Assembly (NCBI RefSeq): GCF_021655115.1
Contig: NZ_PPXY01000022.1
Span: forward strand, 1 to 64,000
Source of the DNA: Clostridium sp. Cult3
GTDB lineage: Bacteria; Bacillota; Clostridia; Tissierellales; Tepidimicrobiaceae
Length of the DNA stretch: 64,000 nt
Direction of reading: 5' to 3'
The notes beneath the pieces are model-generated. The model did no database searches and had not been told where the DNA came from. It was given only the letters and a program-made list of their open reading frames with translations. Numbering within the stretch: position 1 is the first letter of the stretch; each line of letters starts with the position of its first letter. The position numbers and the translations under genes are program-made. Below are positions 27,489 through 35,514 of this stretch, piece by piece.

Positions 27489-28259
27489 TTAAAAATGATC
27501 TCCTTTAAATATTGGAATGTCTATTTTGCTACTGTCCTGGCCTTCTCTCTCAAAGGATACAATGGTTGCTTTGTTTTTAAACAATTTATACATCATAGTC
27601 TCCTTAGTGGTATAGTTAAATAGAATAGGGGAATTTACCTTTGTAAAGTACTTGCCATATTCAGACTTAAACCTACCCAATACATAATAAATGTTATTTT
27701 TACGATTAACCAACAGATAAGATTGTCCACCTTTTTCGCAATAAAAATACTTGTTTATTGGAGATTTAGCAAATCTCCACAGCAAGTAGTCATCTTCGAT
27801 ATACTTTGATTCTTCTTCTAAGTTCTTATTACTCATTACCAGTTTCATATAATAATATTTATTAATTTTCCAGCCCAGTTTCAAATACCCTGGCCTTGAA
27901 TTATCATTTGGATAATTGTATATAAATCCATCCTTAGTTTCATCCAATGCCATCAAAGTCATCTTAGAAAATATACCTCTTCCCCTAGCTTCTTTAACTA
28001 CTCCAGTGTCACAAGGTTGATAGCACAAATGACCATCAATATCATTTCTCCAAAAGCTACGAGCACCTACAGCCTTATCCCCTTGATAAGCCAAAACCAT
28101 ATAGGAGTCTCCATAGATATTGTCCATGTACTTCCACCTAAACCAATCCATATCATAGTCAAGACTAAATACTTCATTAAACACATTTAGAAAGTCTTCC
28201 TTTTCCCTTTCCGTAAGCTTACTACTCAACTTACATATATAAGTAATATCTTCTTTCAT
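27489..28259 (-). CDS. GNAT-type N-acetyltransferase
   Basis: 256 residues. The N-terminal half fits GNAT: MVLAYQGDKAVGARSFWRND, then GVVKEARGRGIFSKMTLMAL with the R/Q-x-x-G-R/I-type acetyl-CoA loop. The C-terminal half is divergent. The first gene of the polysaccharide cluster, so glycan or precursor acetylation is plausible (with a PIG-L deacetylase two genes on). ATG after AAAGGTGG. Confidence 0.75.
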   Translation of the reverse strand: MKEDITYICKLSSKLTEREKEDFLNVFNEVFSLDYDMDWFRWKYMDNIYGDSYMVLAYQGDKAVGARSFWRNDIDGHLCYQPCDTGVVKEARGRGIFSKMTLMALDETKDGFIYNYPNDNSRPGYLKLGWKINKYYYMKLVMSNKNLEEESKYIEDDYLLWRFAKSPINKYFYCEKGGQSYLLVNRKNNIYYVLGRFKSEYGKYFTKVNSPILFNYTTKETMMYKLFKNKATIVSFEREGQDSSKIDIPIFKGDHF

Positions 28260-28354
28260 AGTAAATCCACCTTTCTATTAAGCCTTGAGGAATTATTCCT
28301 TCATTAAATTATACTACAGATTGGAGATGTTTCAAATCCATTTTAACAAATAAA

Positions 28355-28382
28355 AAATAAGCATGTTAAAATATGCTTATTT
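28355..28382 (-). terminator. Terminator of mazEF
   Basis: AAATAAGCAT (28355-28364) pairs with ATGCTTATTT (28373-28382); on the minus strand TTTTTTATTTG follows. It begins at the base after the mazF stop. Confidence 0.8.
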
Positions 28383-28733
28383 TTATATATCTATCAATCC
28401 TAAACTTATTTTTAAACATTCGTCTACTTTGGCCATCATCTCATCATTAAATCTGCCAATTTTCTCCCGCAGTCTCTTTTTATCTATAGTTCTCACCTGT
28501 TCTAATAATACCACGGAATCCTTAGGTAGTCCATATTCAGGAGCGTTGATTTCTACATGGGTAGGTAATTTTGCCTTATTAATTTGTGATGTAATAGCTG
28601 CTATGATAATAGTAGGGCTATATTTGTTCCCTATATCATTTTGAATCACAAGAACTGGCCTTACTCCACCTTGTTCTGAGCCAATTACTGGACTCAAATC
28701 AGCATAAAAAACATCTCCTCTTTTAACGATCAC
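28383..28733 (-). CDS. mazF: MazF/NdoA (EndoA) mRNA interferase toxin
   Basis: 116 residues, the family length. [29 protein letters not shown] and the [12 protein letters not shown] block are typical of Bacillus EndoA. It cuts single-stranded mRNA at short sequence motifs, and is neutralised by the upstream antitoxin. GTG 28733 overlaps the antitoxin stop by 4 bp (GTGA), giving tight coupling. The alr-mazE-mazF order matches Bacillus. Confidence 0.94.
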   Translation of the reverse strand: MIVKRGDVFYADLSPVIGSEQGGVRPVLVIQNDIGNKYSPTIIIAAITSQINKAKLPTHVEINAPEYGLPKDSVVLLEQVRTIDKKRLREKIGRFNDEMMAKVDECLKISLGLIDI

Positions 28734-29011
28734 ATTTTTTCACACCCCGTAAGTTTTGCCTCGTAAACATTTAACTCTACCATATCTTGTTCTAGCCCCA
28801 TCTCAGCAAGGGTTAGATTGATCTTACTCATCTCTACATATCCATCTTTAAGCTGTTCATAAACCTCAACTTTTCTTTTCTCTCGAATATATAGTTTCAT
28901 TGCCTCTTTTACAAATTCACTCCTGTTTTTCTTTTCCATAGCAACGATAAAATCCACTTCCTCCACCAAGCTATTTGGTAGATTAACCATAATCCTCTTA
29001 GTTTCAGCCAT
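28730..29011 (-). CDS. mazE: MazE/NdoAI-type ribbon-helix-helix antitoxin
   Basis: 93 residues. N-terminal RHH DNA-binding motif ([34 protein letters not shown]) and a C-terminal toxin-binding tail. Binds its own promoter and the toxin. ATG 29011 is preceded by GGGGG; the upstream in-frame TTG at 29032 is less likely. Confidence 0.9.
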   Translation of the reverse strand: MAETKRIMVNLPNSLVEEVDFIVAMEKKNRSEFVKEAMKLYIREKRKVEVYEQLKDGYVEMSKINLTLAEMGLEQDMVELNVYEAKLTGCEKM

Positions 29012-29084
29012 TAAGTTTGCACCCCCAAGCAAATGTTACTATGACAAAACACAAAATAAGCCTAATATAAAACAATATACTTCA

Positions 29085-29114
29085 ATTATATATTCTTTAC
29101 ATTAATTGTGTCAA
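29085..29114 (-). promoter_or_regulatory. Strong SigA promoter of mazEF
   Basis: Minus strand TTGACA (29109-29114), 18-nt spacer, TATAAT (29085-29090), 74 nt before the mazE start, in the alr-mazE gap. Both boxes match consensus exactly. Confidence 0.8.
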
Positions 29115-29135
29115 CATTAACTAAGATTTATTCAA

Positions 29136-30308
29136 TTAATCCAATAGATAATCCACTATATTTATTAATTTGCCATCTTCCATATAAACTCTTGGAACCC
29201 TTCGTGCTACCATACATATTATTTCGTAGCTGTTGGTATTCAGTTTAGTGGCTATTTCTTCAACAGTAGGTTGATCTTCCTCATATCCAAATATTACCAC
29301 TTCATCACCTATATTTACATCTTCTATTTCCGATACATCTAGCATACATTGATCCATGCAGATTTTGCCAACTACCGGTACTCGCTGTCCTTTAATAAAT
29401 GCTTCTGCCTTTGAGGTTAAAAGTCTGGTAAATCCATCAGCATATCCGATGGGGATAGTAGCAATTGTTGATTCTTTCTTCGTAACATATATCCCACCAT
29501 AGCTAATATTTGTATCCTTAGGCACTTTCTTTATATTGGATACCTTCGCCTTTAAGGTCATTGCTGGCTTTAAAGTTACCCTGCCCTTATTTACCTCTTC
29601 TGAAGGATAGTAGCCATATAACATAATACCTGCTCGAACCATATCCAAATTGTATTCAGGAATATCTATGATTGCAGCACTATTGGATATGTGTTTGATA
29701 GGTATAGTAAGCCCCCTTTCCTCTAATTTTTTTACTATATACATAAATTTTTCAAATTGTAATCTTGTATATTGTTTATCCATCTCATCTGCCCTTGAAA
29801 AGTGGCTATATATGCCTTCTATTTCTAGATTAGGTAGTTTAGCTATTTTAATAATATCCTCTACTGAATCCTCGTCAGGCAAAAATCCTAATCTGCCCAT
29901 ACCACTATCGATCTTTATATGGATTGTTGACCGTCTACCTAAGCTTACAGCCTCCTGAGAAAGAACTTTAGCACTTTCATAATTATATATGGTTTGAGTA
30001 ATACCCCAGTTTAGAGCTAAAGGATATTGGGCCACGGGAATATACCCGAGGACAAGTATCGGTACATATATATTTGCTTTTCTTAGTTCAATAGCTTCTG
30101 ATAAAGTTCCCACTGCTAATCCATCAGCTCCACCGGCTAAAAAAGCCTTAGCAGCGTTTACAGAACCATGTCCATAAGCATTTGCCTTAATTACTGCTGT
30201 GATTAAAACATCTTCCTTGGTAATTCTTTTAACTTCCCTAATATTATGAGCTAAATTATCTAAATTTATCTCCGCCCATACTGGTCTAGTCAAATCTAAA
30301 GCTTGCAT
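29136..30308 (-). CDS. alr: Alanine racemase
   Basis: 390 residues. PLP lysine in VIKANAYGHG (about K41), catalytic Tyr in ISYGGIYV, GIMLYGYYPS. Makes D-alanine for peptidoglycan. ATG 30308 follows AGGGGGGATT; the longer frame to 30365 has no signal. Between the AcpS-NnrD fusion and mazEF, as in Bacillus (acpS-alr-mazEF). Confidence 0.95.
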   Translation of the reverse strand: MQALDLTRPVWAEINLDNLAHNIREVKRITKEDVLITAVIKANAYGHGSVNAAKAFLAGGADGLAVGTLSEAIELRKANIYVPILVLGYIPVAQYPLALNWGITQTIYNYESAKVLSQEAVSLGRRSTIHIKIDSGMGRLGFLPDEDSVEDIIKIAKLPNLEIEGIYSHFSRADEMDKQYTRLQFEKFMYIVKKLEERGLTIPIKHISNSAAIIDIPEYNLDMVRAGIMLYGYYPSEEVNKGRVTLKPAMTLKAKVSNIKKVPKDTNISYGGIYVTKKESTIATIPIGYADGFTRLLTSKAEAFIKGQRVPVVGKICMDQCMLDVSEIEDVNIGDEVVIFGYEEDQPTVEEIATKLNTNSYEIICMVARRVPRVYMEDGKLINIVDYLLD

Positions 30309-30437
30309 ATAATCCCCCCTGTCAACTACGTATAAAAAGTATATTATTATATATTTAATATTCATCTTTTGGGGGCAAAATCCTTCTTTAGGGTATGAAT
30401 TTTTTGAATATTATATCAGTTATAAATATCTAGTGGC

Positions 30438-31688
30438 TTATTCTCCTAGTTTTTTAATGCTATAGGGAATACTGTCTAAAATATCCATTGCAATCATACC
30501 ATATTCCCCTTTATCTCTAGAAGCCAAATCCCCTGCCAATCCGTGACAATATACACCTAATATGGCAGCATCATAGGGATTTATTCCTTGCCCAATGAAG
30601 CTGGCAATCATACCTGTTAATATGTCTCCACTACCAGCTGTAGCCATGCCTGGATTTCCTGTAAAATTAGTATATATATCTCCTCTTGTGCTAGCTACTA
30701 GGGTATTTGCTCCTTTTAATACCGTTATTACATTATATTTATTTGATGTAAGTTTAGAATATTCCAATCGATTCTTTTGAATATCTCCAATACTTACCCC
30801 TAGCAATCTGGATAACTCTCCTGGATGAGGTGTAATTATAGTATGGCCTTGCCTGTCAAATAAAACAGTAGGGTCTAAAGAGATTAAATTAATTCCGTCT
30901 GCATCTACAACTATAGGGTTCTCGTACTCTAATAGTATACTCCTTAAAAGTTCTGCCCTTTCATCATCAACACCTATGCCTGGTCCTATGGCTATAGCGT
31001 CCATGTTTTTTATTATATCCATAATATCCTGAACAGAATCCATAGTAAAGTACCCAGTATCCTGATCCTCTATGGGCTTTATTATCGCTTCTGTTAATTT
31101 TATAGATAGAATTTCTCCTAAACTCCTTGGAACAATAGTATAAACTAGCCCACTACCAGATCTTAATGCAGCCATGGAGGACATATAAGCTGCTCCTGTC
31201 ATCCCCTTGCTACCTGCTATTATGCCAATTCTACCGAAGGTTCCTTTGTGAGAGTCTTCCTCTCTTTTAGGTAGTATTCTTTTAATATACTCTGGTACTA
31301 ACACCTTCATATTTTTTCCATAGCCTACTGCAAAAGCAATGGCATAGTCTCTTTCATGGGATATGGATAGATGAAGTTCATCTATACCTAATTGGTTACA
31401 AACCTTCATCCCTTCACTATATAGTTTTACATAAGGCTTCCCTTTTTTACTATGAAGGATCTCTATATGTTTCCAATTAACATTACCTATTCCTGTGCCT
31501 AGTAGCTTGCTTATAGCTTCCTTAGCTGCAAAAATACCTGCTACAGTCTGAGGATTGTCATTTTTAGACTCTATATATTTTATCTCGTCAGGCGTAAATA
31601 TCTTCATATAAAATTTGTCTTTCTTGTTTTTCATAATTTCTTCTATTCTATAGACATCTACTATATCTACCCCATTGCTTAAAACCAT
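30438..31688 (-). CDS. Fusion of holo-ACP synthase (AcpS) and ADP-dependent NAD(P)H-hydrate dehydratase (NnrD)
   Basis: 416 residues, no frameshift. Residues 1-125 are a complete AcpS: NGVDIVDVYRIEEI, FAAKEAISKLLGTGI (magnesium Asp and Glu), LSISHERDYAIAFAV; it transfers phosphopantetheine to acyl carrier protein. Residues of about 135-416 are NnrD (CARKD): IIAGSKGMTGAAYMSSMAAL, AIGPGIG, VVDADGINL, TPHPGELSRLL, GNPGMATAGSGDILTGMIA; it repairs hydrated NAD(P)H. The epimerase half (NnrE/YjeF_N) that is normally fused in front of NnrD in Firmicutes is absent. ATG 31688 overlaps the previous gene by 10 bp. In Bacillus acpS has the same place before alr. Confidence 0.92.
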   Translation of the reverse strand: MVLSNGVDIVDVYRIEEIMKNKKDKFYMKIFTPDEIKYIESKNDNPQTVAGIFAAKEAISKLLGTGIGNVNWKHIEILHSKKGKPYVKLYSEGMKVCNQLGIDELHLSISHERDYAIAFAVGYGKNMKVLVPEYIKRILPKREEDSHKGTFGRIGIIAGSKGMTGAAYMSSMAALRSGSGLVYTIVPRSLGEILSIKLTEAIIKPIEDQDTGYFTMDSVQDIMDIIKNMDAIAIGPGIGVDDERAELLRSILLEYENPIVVDADGINLISLDPTVLFDRQGHTIITPHPGELSRLLGVSIGDIQKNRLEYSKLTSNKYNVITVLKGANTLVASTRGDIYTNFTGNPGMATAGSGDILTGMIASFIGQGINPYDAAILGVYCHGLAGDLASRDKGEYGMIAMDILDSIPYSIKKLGE

Positions 31689-32302
31689 GTGGATTCTCCC
31701 TTATCTAATATCTTTTCATCTAATTTTTCCATCTCTTGACTTCCTAACATACCATGTAGGAAGGAGTAAGTTGCATCTATCCATTCTTCATAATCGTGTT
31801 TTTTATTTATCAATTCTTTTAATCTTTCCCTTAAAATTTCTAACTCCTCCGTAACGGAGTTTAGCTTCTTTTCCTTCACTTTAAGCTCTTTATATCCATA
31901 TTCTACCGTAGCCTTTAGAAGATCAAAGTTCATCTTCCTTATGTCCTGGGGAATAATCTCTAATTGATACATTATATCATCTAGATCTGCATTTATATCT
32001 TCAATTCTTTGTTTATATTTATCTAACAAGTCTACATTTTCTATCTTGTTTTCATTGTTTACTGCATCAGATATTCCTAAAATCATCTTCATAGCATGGA
32101 GTTTATCCTTCTGAAGCTTTTTAGATAATCTATCTAATTCCCTTTCCTTTTCCATCAATTCCATTAATTTTTCCTTAATCTGTTGAATGTTCTTATTGAC
32201 AATATCCCCAAATAATTCTTGCCAATTATCATCTTCTACTAATAAAGGTATTTTATTTTTACGAATTATATCCTCATCTAAATCTATGCCTCTATAGGAC
32301 AT
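31679..32302 (-). CDS. Unrecognised coiled-coil protein
   Basis: 207 residues, no signal peptide or membrane helix, mostly charged helix with long coiled coils (about 35-65 and 90-175). Starts MSYRGIDLDED, ends with an aromatic Trp-Phe. I do not recognise a family. ATG after AAGGGGGG. Overlaps acpS-nnrD by 10 bp, so translation is coupled; its role may relate to that protein. Confidence 0.6.
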   Translation of the reverse strand: MSYRGIDLDEDIIRKNKIPLLVEDDNWQELFGDIVNKNIQQIKEKLMELMEKERELDRLSKKLQKDKLHAMKMILGISDAVNNENKIENVDLLDKYKQRIEDINADLDDIMYQLEIIPQDIRKMNFDLLKATVEYGYKELKVKEKKLNSVTEELEILRERLKELINKKHDYEEWIDATYSFLHGMLGSQEMEKLDEKILDKGESTWF

Positions 32303-32374
32303 AACGGTCCCCCCTTTACTAAATTATACTACAAAAATAACGAGGGGTTAATAAGGTTATGGTGCTAATTATTT

Positions 32375-33664
32375 TTATCTATTGACCAAATCCTTAGCAA
32401 CTCTTTCTGTGTTGAACATTATCTTCTCTACATCCAATGTCTTTATCTCCCTATTTTCCATTATTATATCACCATCTACTATAACCGTATCCACATCGGA
32501 GCCTTGTACGGAATAGGCTAGTAGCGATATTATGTTGTGAAGAGGATATAGATGGGGTTTGTTTATATCTATTAATATTATATCGGCTTTTTTGCCTTCT
32601 TCTATGGATCCAATTTCTCTATCCCAAAGTAATGCCTTGGCTCCATTTATGGTAGCCATTTTTAGAGCATCTATAGCTGGTACAGATATGGCATCCATGT
32701 TGACTGCTTTGTTGACAATAGCTGCTAAATGTATCTCTTCAAACATATTTAAATTGTTGTTGCTTGATGAACCGTCAGTTCCTAATGCCACAGAGATTCC
32801 TCTTTTGAGCATCTTATCTACAGGAGAAAAACCACTGGCAAGTTTTAGATTGCTGCTAGGATTGTTTACTGGACTTACATCCATTCTATTTAATATTTCA
32901 ATATCTTCATCGTCTACATGGACACAATGGGCTGCTATTGTAGGCAATTCAAATAGTCCTACATCGTATACATGTTTAATAGGGGATTTCCCTAGTTGAT
33001 TGAAGCTATCCTCTACTTCCTTTTTGGTTTCCGATAGATGTATATGAATGCCCGTATTTAGTTCCTTGGCCAAATCTGCTATTCTCTCTAAATAGGTAGG
33101 ACTACAAGTATAAGGTGCATGAGGTGCTACCATCACCTTAATCCTTCCTTCTCCTTTTCCATTCCAGTTGTTATATAGGTCTCTTGTATCCTGTAGTTTT
33201 TCTTCACCTTTACCAGGTTCTTCTATAAGTCCTCGGGTTAAAACTCCTCTAATACCAGCTTCTTCTAGGGCCTTCCCTACTTCATCCATGAAAAAATACA
33301 TATCACAGAAGGCAGTAGTTCCCGATTGTATCATCTCTACCATGCTTAAAAGGGAGCCCCAGTATACATCCTCTGCTGTAAGCTTGGCCTCTACTGGCCA
33401 TATTTTCTGAGTTAACCATTCATGTAATGGTAAATCATCAGCGTAATTTCTTAATAGGGACATACCTATATGGGTATGGGCATTTATTAGCCCTGGCATA
33501 GCTATTTTGTTTTTACCGTCTATGGTTCTAGTAACCTCTATGTCATCCCTCAATTCACCTATATGAATTATCTTATCTTTTTCAATATAGATGTTTGTAT
33601 TCTTCAATACCTCTTCTTTGCCGTCCATAGGCACTAGGGTTATATTTTTTATAAGAATACTCAT
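32375..33664 (-). CDS. mtaD: 5-methylthioadenosine/S-adenosylhomocysteine deaminase (amidohydrolase)
   Basis: 429 residues. Metal and catalytic motifs of the MtaD/TrzN group: [55 protein letters not shown]. Deaminates MTA and SAH (and often adenosine) to inosine analogues. Together with add at 1.3 kb it gives two purine-nucleoside deaminases in the window. ATG after AAGGAG. Confidence 0.88.
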   Translation of the reverse strand: MSILIKNITLVPMDGKEEVLKNTNIYIEKDKIIHIGELRDDIEVTRTIDGKNKIAMPGLINAHTHIGMSLLRNYADDLPLHEWLTQKIWPVEAKLTAEDVYWGSLLSMVEMIQSGTTAFCDMYFFMDEVGKALEEAGIRGVLTRGLIEEPGKGEEKLQDTRDLYNNWNGKGEGRIKVMVAPHAPYTCSPTYLERIADLAKELNTGIHIHLSETKKEVEDSFNQLGKSPIKHVYDVGLFELPTIAAHCVHVDDEDIEILNRMDVSPVNNPSSNLKLASGFSPVDKMLKRGISVALGTDGSSSNNNLNMFEEIHLAAIVNKAVNMDAISVPAIDALKMATINGAKALLWDREIGSIEEGKKADIILIDINKPHLYPLHNIISLLAYSVQGSDVDTVIVDGDIIMENREIKTLDVEKIMFNTERVAKDLVNR

Positions 33665-33697
33665 CCTATCACTCCTTATGTAATATGGTTTAGAACA

Positions 33698-33706
33698 ATT
33701 ATATCA
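33698..33706 (-). promoter_or_regulatory. Extended -10 promoter for mtaD
   Basis: Minus strand TGATATAAT (33698-33706), 34 nt before the mtaD start. No clear -35. Confidence 0.5.
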
Positions 33707-33775
33707 CAATAGGGATATAGGGGGTATGTTTTATATTGAAGGCTAGAGTTTCTTGTATTTATCCCTTAAAGATTA

Positions 33776-33784
33776 TGATATAAT
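33776..33784 (+). promoter_or_regulatory. Extended -10 promoter for the sortase gene
   Basis: TGATATAAT (33776-33784), 31 nt before the GTG start; TTGTAT lies upstream at a long 20-nt spacing. It diverges from the mtaD promoter, which has the same extended -10. Confidence 0.5.
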
Positions 33785-33815
33785 GATGGTAAAGTAATAT
33801 AGCGGAGGCTTAAAT

Positions 33816-34472
33816 GTGAAGAAAATAATCCCCATATTATTAATCGTAATTGGAATGTTATTTCTATTAACTCCATTTATTACAGAACAAATAGTTAAAT
33901 ATTATAGTAAATCCATAGTAGATGATAGTATTTCAAAGGAAACCCTAAAGGCTAATAATGAAAATGATACCTTAGAAGTAGAATTTGATTTCTCTGCAGT
34001 GGAGGATGTGGATATAAAATCTATAATAAAAGGATCTAGGAATTTTAATAAGGAATTAGTAATTGGAACCTTATTAATTCCTGATTTGGATATTAATCTT
34101 CCAATAATGAAGGGCTTATCTGATGCTAATCTTTTAGCTGGTGCTGCTACCATGAAACCAGATCAATCCTTTGGGTTTGGGAACTATACTCTAGCAGGTC
34201 ACAAGATGAAGAAAAAAGATTTGTTGTTTGGAAGTTTAATGGATATTGAAATAGGAAGTAATGTATATATATCAGATGGAGACAAAATTTATGAATACCA
34301 AATTTATGATACAGTTGTAGTTCCTGACACTGCTATGGAAATGCTCTCTGACGAAAAGGCAGATGAAAGAGGTAGTCCAATAATTTCTTTGATGACCTGC
34401 TATTTTTCTTCTAGTACAGGAAAAAGATTTTTTGCTTTAGGAGAATTAGTAGATGAGTATCCTTTAGATTAA
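33816..34472 (+). CDS. Sortase (class A/D-like)
   Basis: 218 residues. N-terminal signal anchor (about 3-22), then the sortase barrel with catalytic His in NYTLAGH, Cys in SLMTCYF and Arg in GKRFFALGEL. It joins LPXTG proteins to peptidoglycan; the probable substrate is the LPKTG adhesin encoded 1 kb away. GTG 33816 follows GCGGAGG. Class A or D cannot be separated with certainty from sequence alone. Confidence 0.88.
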   Translation: MKKIIPILLIVIGMLFLLTPFITEQIVKYYSKSIVDDSISKETLKANNENDTLEVEFDFSAVEDVDIKSIIKGSRNFNKELVIGTLLIPDLDINLPIMKGLSDANLLAGAATMKPDQSFGFGNYTLAGHKMKKKDLLFGSLMDIEIGSNVYISDGDKIYEYQIYDTVVVPDTAMEMLSDEKADERGSPIISLMTCYFSSSTGKRFFALGELVDEYPLD

Positions 34473-34473
34473 C

Positions 34474-34503
34474 AAAACCACAGAAACACGACTCTGTGGT
34501 TTT
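34474..34503. terminator. Bidirectional terminator between sortase and transglutaminase genes
   Basis: AAAACCACAGA (34474-34484) pairs perfectly with TCTGTGGTTTT (34493-34503); T-rich after it on +, A-rich before it so also usable on -. Confidence 0.8.
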
Positions 34504-34504
34504 A

Positions 34505-35293
34505 TTAATATATCTTTTCTATTCTATATTCCTTTGCATCCTTGATCATAGATATGGGTACCTTCTTCTGTACATAGGCAGAATCATATGTAGTATCTAT
34601 ATTAACCCATTTACCATTCAAATATATTTGATTCCAAGCATGATATTTTTTAATATCCGATTTGTATCCCATAATTAACTTTGTAGGTATGTCTAAACTT
34701 CTTAGCATGGCTGCTGTTAGTACAGCATAATCATAGCATATTCCAGATTGGGACTTTAAAGTGGCATCTATATAAGGTATGTAACCTGATTCCACTGCAT
34801 ATACCTTTTCGTCGTCATATTTTATATTATCTGTTATGTAATTATATATGGCTTTGACCTTTTCTTCATCACCTTTAGCAGTTCTAGTCAGCTCTTTTGC
34901 TTTTTTAATAGCTGCCATATCTTCATTCCAATTGACCATTTGGATAGGTTGTAAAAACAATTCTCTTTCGTCCTTCAATTCTAACTTTACTGTTTCTTTG
35001 TCTATTTGTCTATATTTATTCCCCCGAACATGTTCTAAGATTGAAATAGTGTATTCTCCATTTCCAAATTGTAGGGGATAATTCATGTTTGATTCTAGAT
35101 TATAATGTGCCCTTTTATTGCCTTTCGTTATCAACACCTTCATATTATCAACATTATTTTTATAGTTTATCTTTACTATACCCTTGTCCAAATTATTTAC
35201 GTCCACAATAGCGTTTTGAGCAGATGCTGTGCTAGATATCAACAAAATAAAAAAGATGGCTATTGTGGAGTTTAAGATACGTTTTCTAATCAT
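34505..35293 (-). CDS. Secreted transglutaminase-like protein
   Basis: 262 residues. Signal peptide (about 3-26, ending ASAQNA), an N-terminal beta domain, then a transglutaminase-core fold with the triad Cys in QSGICYDYA, His in KKYHAWNQ and Asp in NIDTTYD. Such exoproteins act as proteases, cross-linkers or peptidoglycan-linked amidases; the reaction here is unknown. ATG 35293 follows AAAGGGGGAG. The 5' leader is a c-di-GMP-I riboswitch, so expression should follow the sessile/motile signal. Neighbours are a sortase and an LPXTG adhesin. Confidence 0.85.
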   Translation of the reverse strand: MIRKRILNSTIAIFFILLISSTASAQNAIVDVNNLDKGIVKINYKNNVDNMKVLITKGNKRAHYNLESNMNYPLQFGNGEYTISILEHVRGNKYRQIDKETVKLELKDERELFLQPIQMVNWNEDMAAIKKAKELTRTAKGDEEKVKAIYNYITDNIKYDDEKVYAVESGYIPYIDATLKSQSGICYDYAVLTAAMLRSLDIPTKLIMGYKSDIKKYHAWNQIYLNGKWVNIDTTYDSAYVQKKVPISMIKDAKEYRIEKIY

Positions 35294-35308
35294 ATCTACT
35301 CCCCCTTT

Positions 35309-35400
35309 CGGTAACTGGCTGCCATCTTGAACTTTCAAGGAAGGCCCTTTAGTTTTGCGTCCTTGGTTTTCACCAAGTTTGCCTTTATCGGTGGAAAGCC
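35309..35400 (-). ncRNA. Cyclic di-GMP-I (GEMM-I) riboswitch
   Basis: Reading the minus strand: CGATAAAGGCAAAC, helix CTTGGT-GAAA-ACCAAG with the GNRA tetraloop, GGACGCAAAAC, TAAAGGG, then ATGGCAGCCAGTTACCG. These are the GEMM-I conserved blocks in correct order (GGCAAAC, GNRA hairpin, GACGCAAA, GGG/CC receptor helix, GCAGCCAGTTACC). The aptamer ends 9 or so bases before the AAAGGGGGAG ribosome-binding site and no terminator is seen between, which favours translational control. Confidence 0.93.
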
Positions 35401-35410
35401 ACCAGACAAA

Positions 35411-35438
35411 ATTATACCCAATTATCAATATTATACAA
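35411..35438 (-). promoter_or_regulatory. Promoter of the c-di-GMP riboswitch transcript
   Basis: Minus strand TTGTAT (35433-35438), 16-nt spacer, TATAAT (35411-35416). The expected start point is a few bases before the aptamer. A second set, TTGTCA with GATAAT at 17 nt, lies just upstream. Confidence 0.6.
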
Positions 35439-35480
35439 TAATTTGACAAATTTGTACATAGGACTTAAGAACGGGGGACA

Positions 35481-35509
35481 TAAAAAAGAGCAAGGTTTCC
35501 CTTGCTCTT
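35481..35509 (-). terminator. Terminator of the LPXTG adhesin gene
   Basis: AAGAGCAAGG (35486-35495) pairs with CCTTGCTCTT (35500-35509) around a 4-nt loop; TTTTTT follows on the minus strand. Separates the adhesin from the transglutaminase transcript. Confidence 0.85.
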
Positions 35510-35514
35510 CCAAC

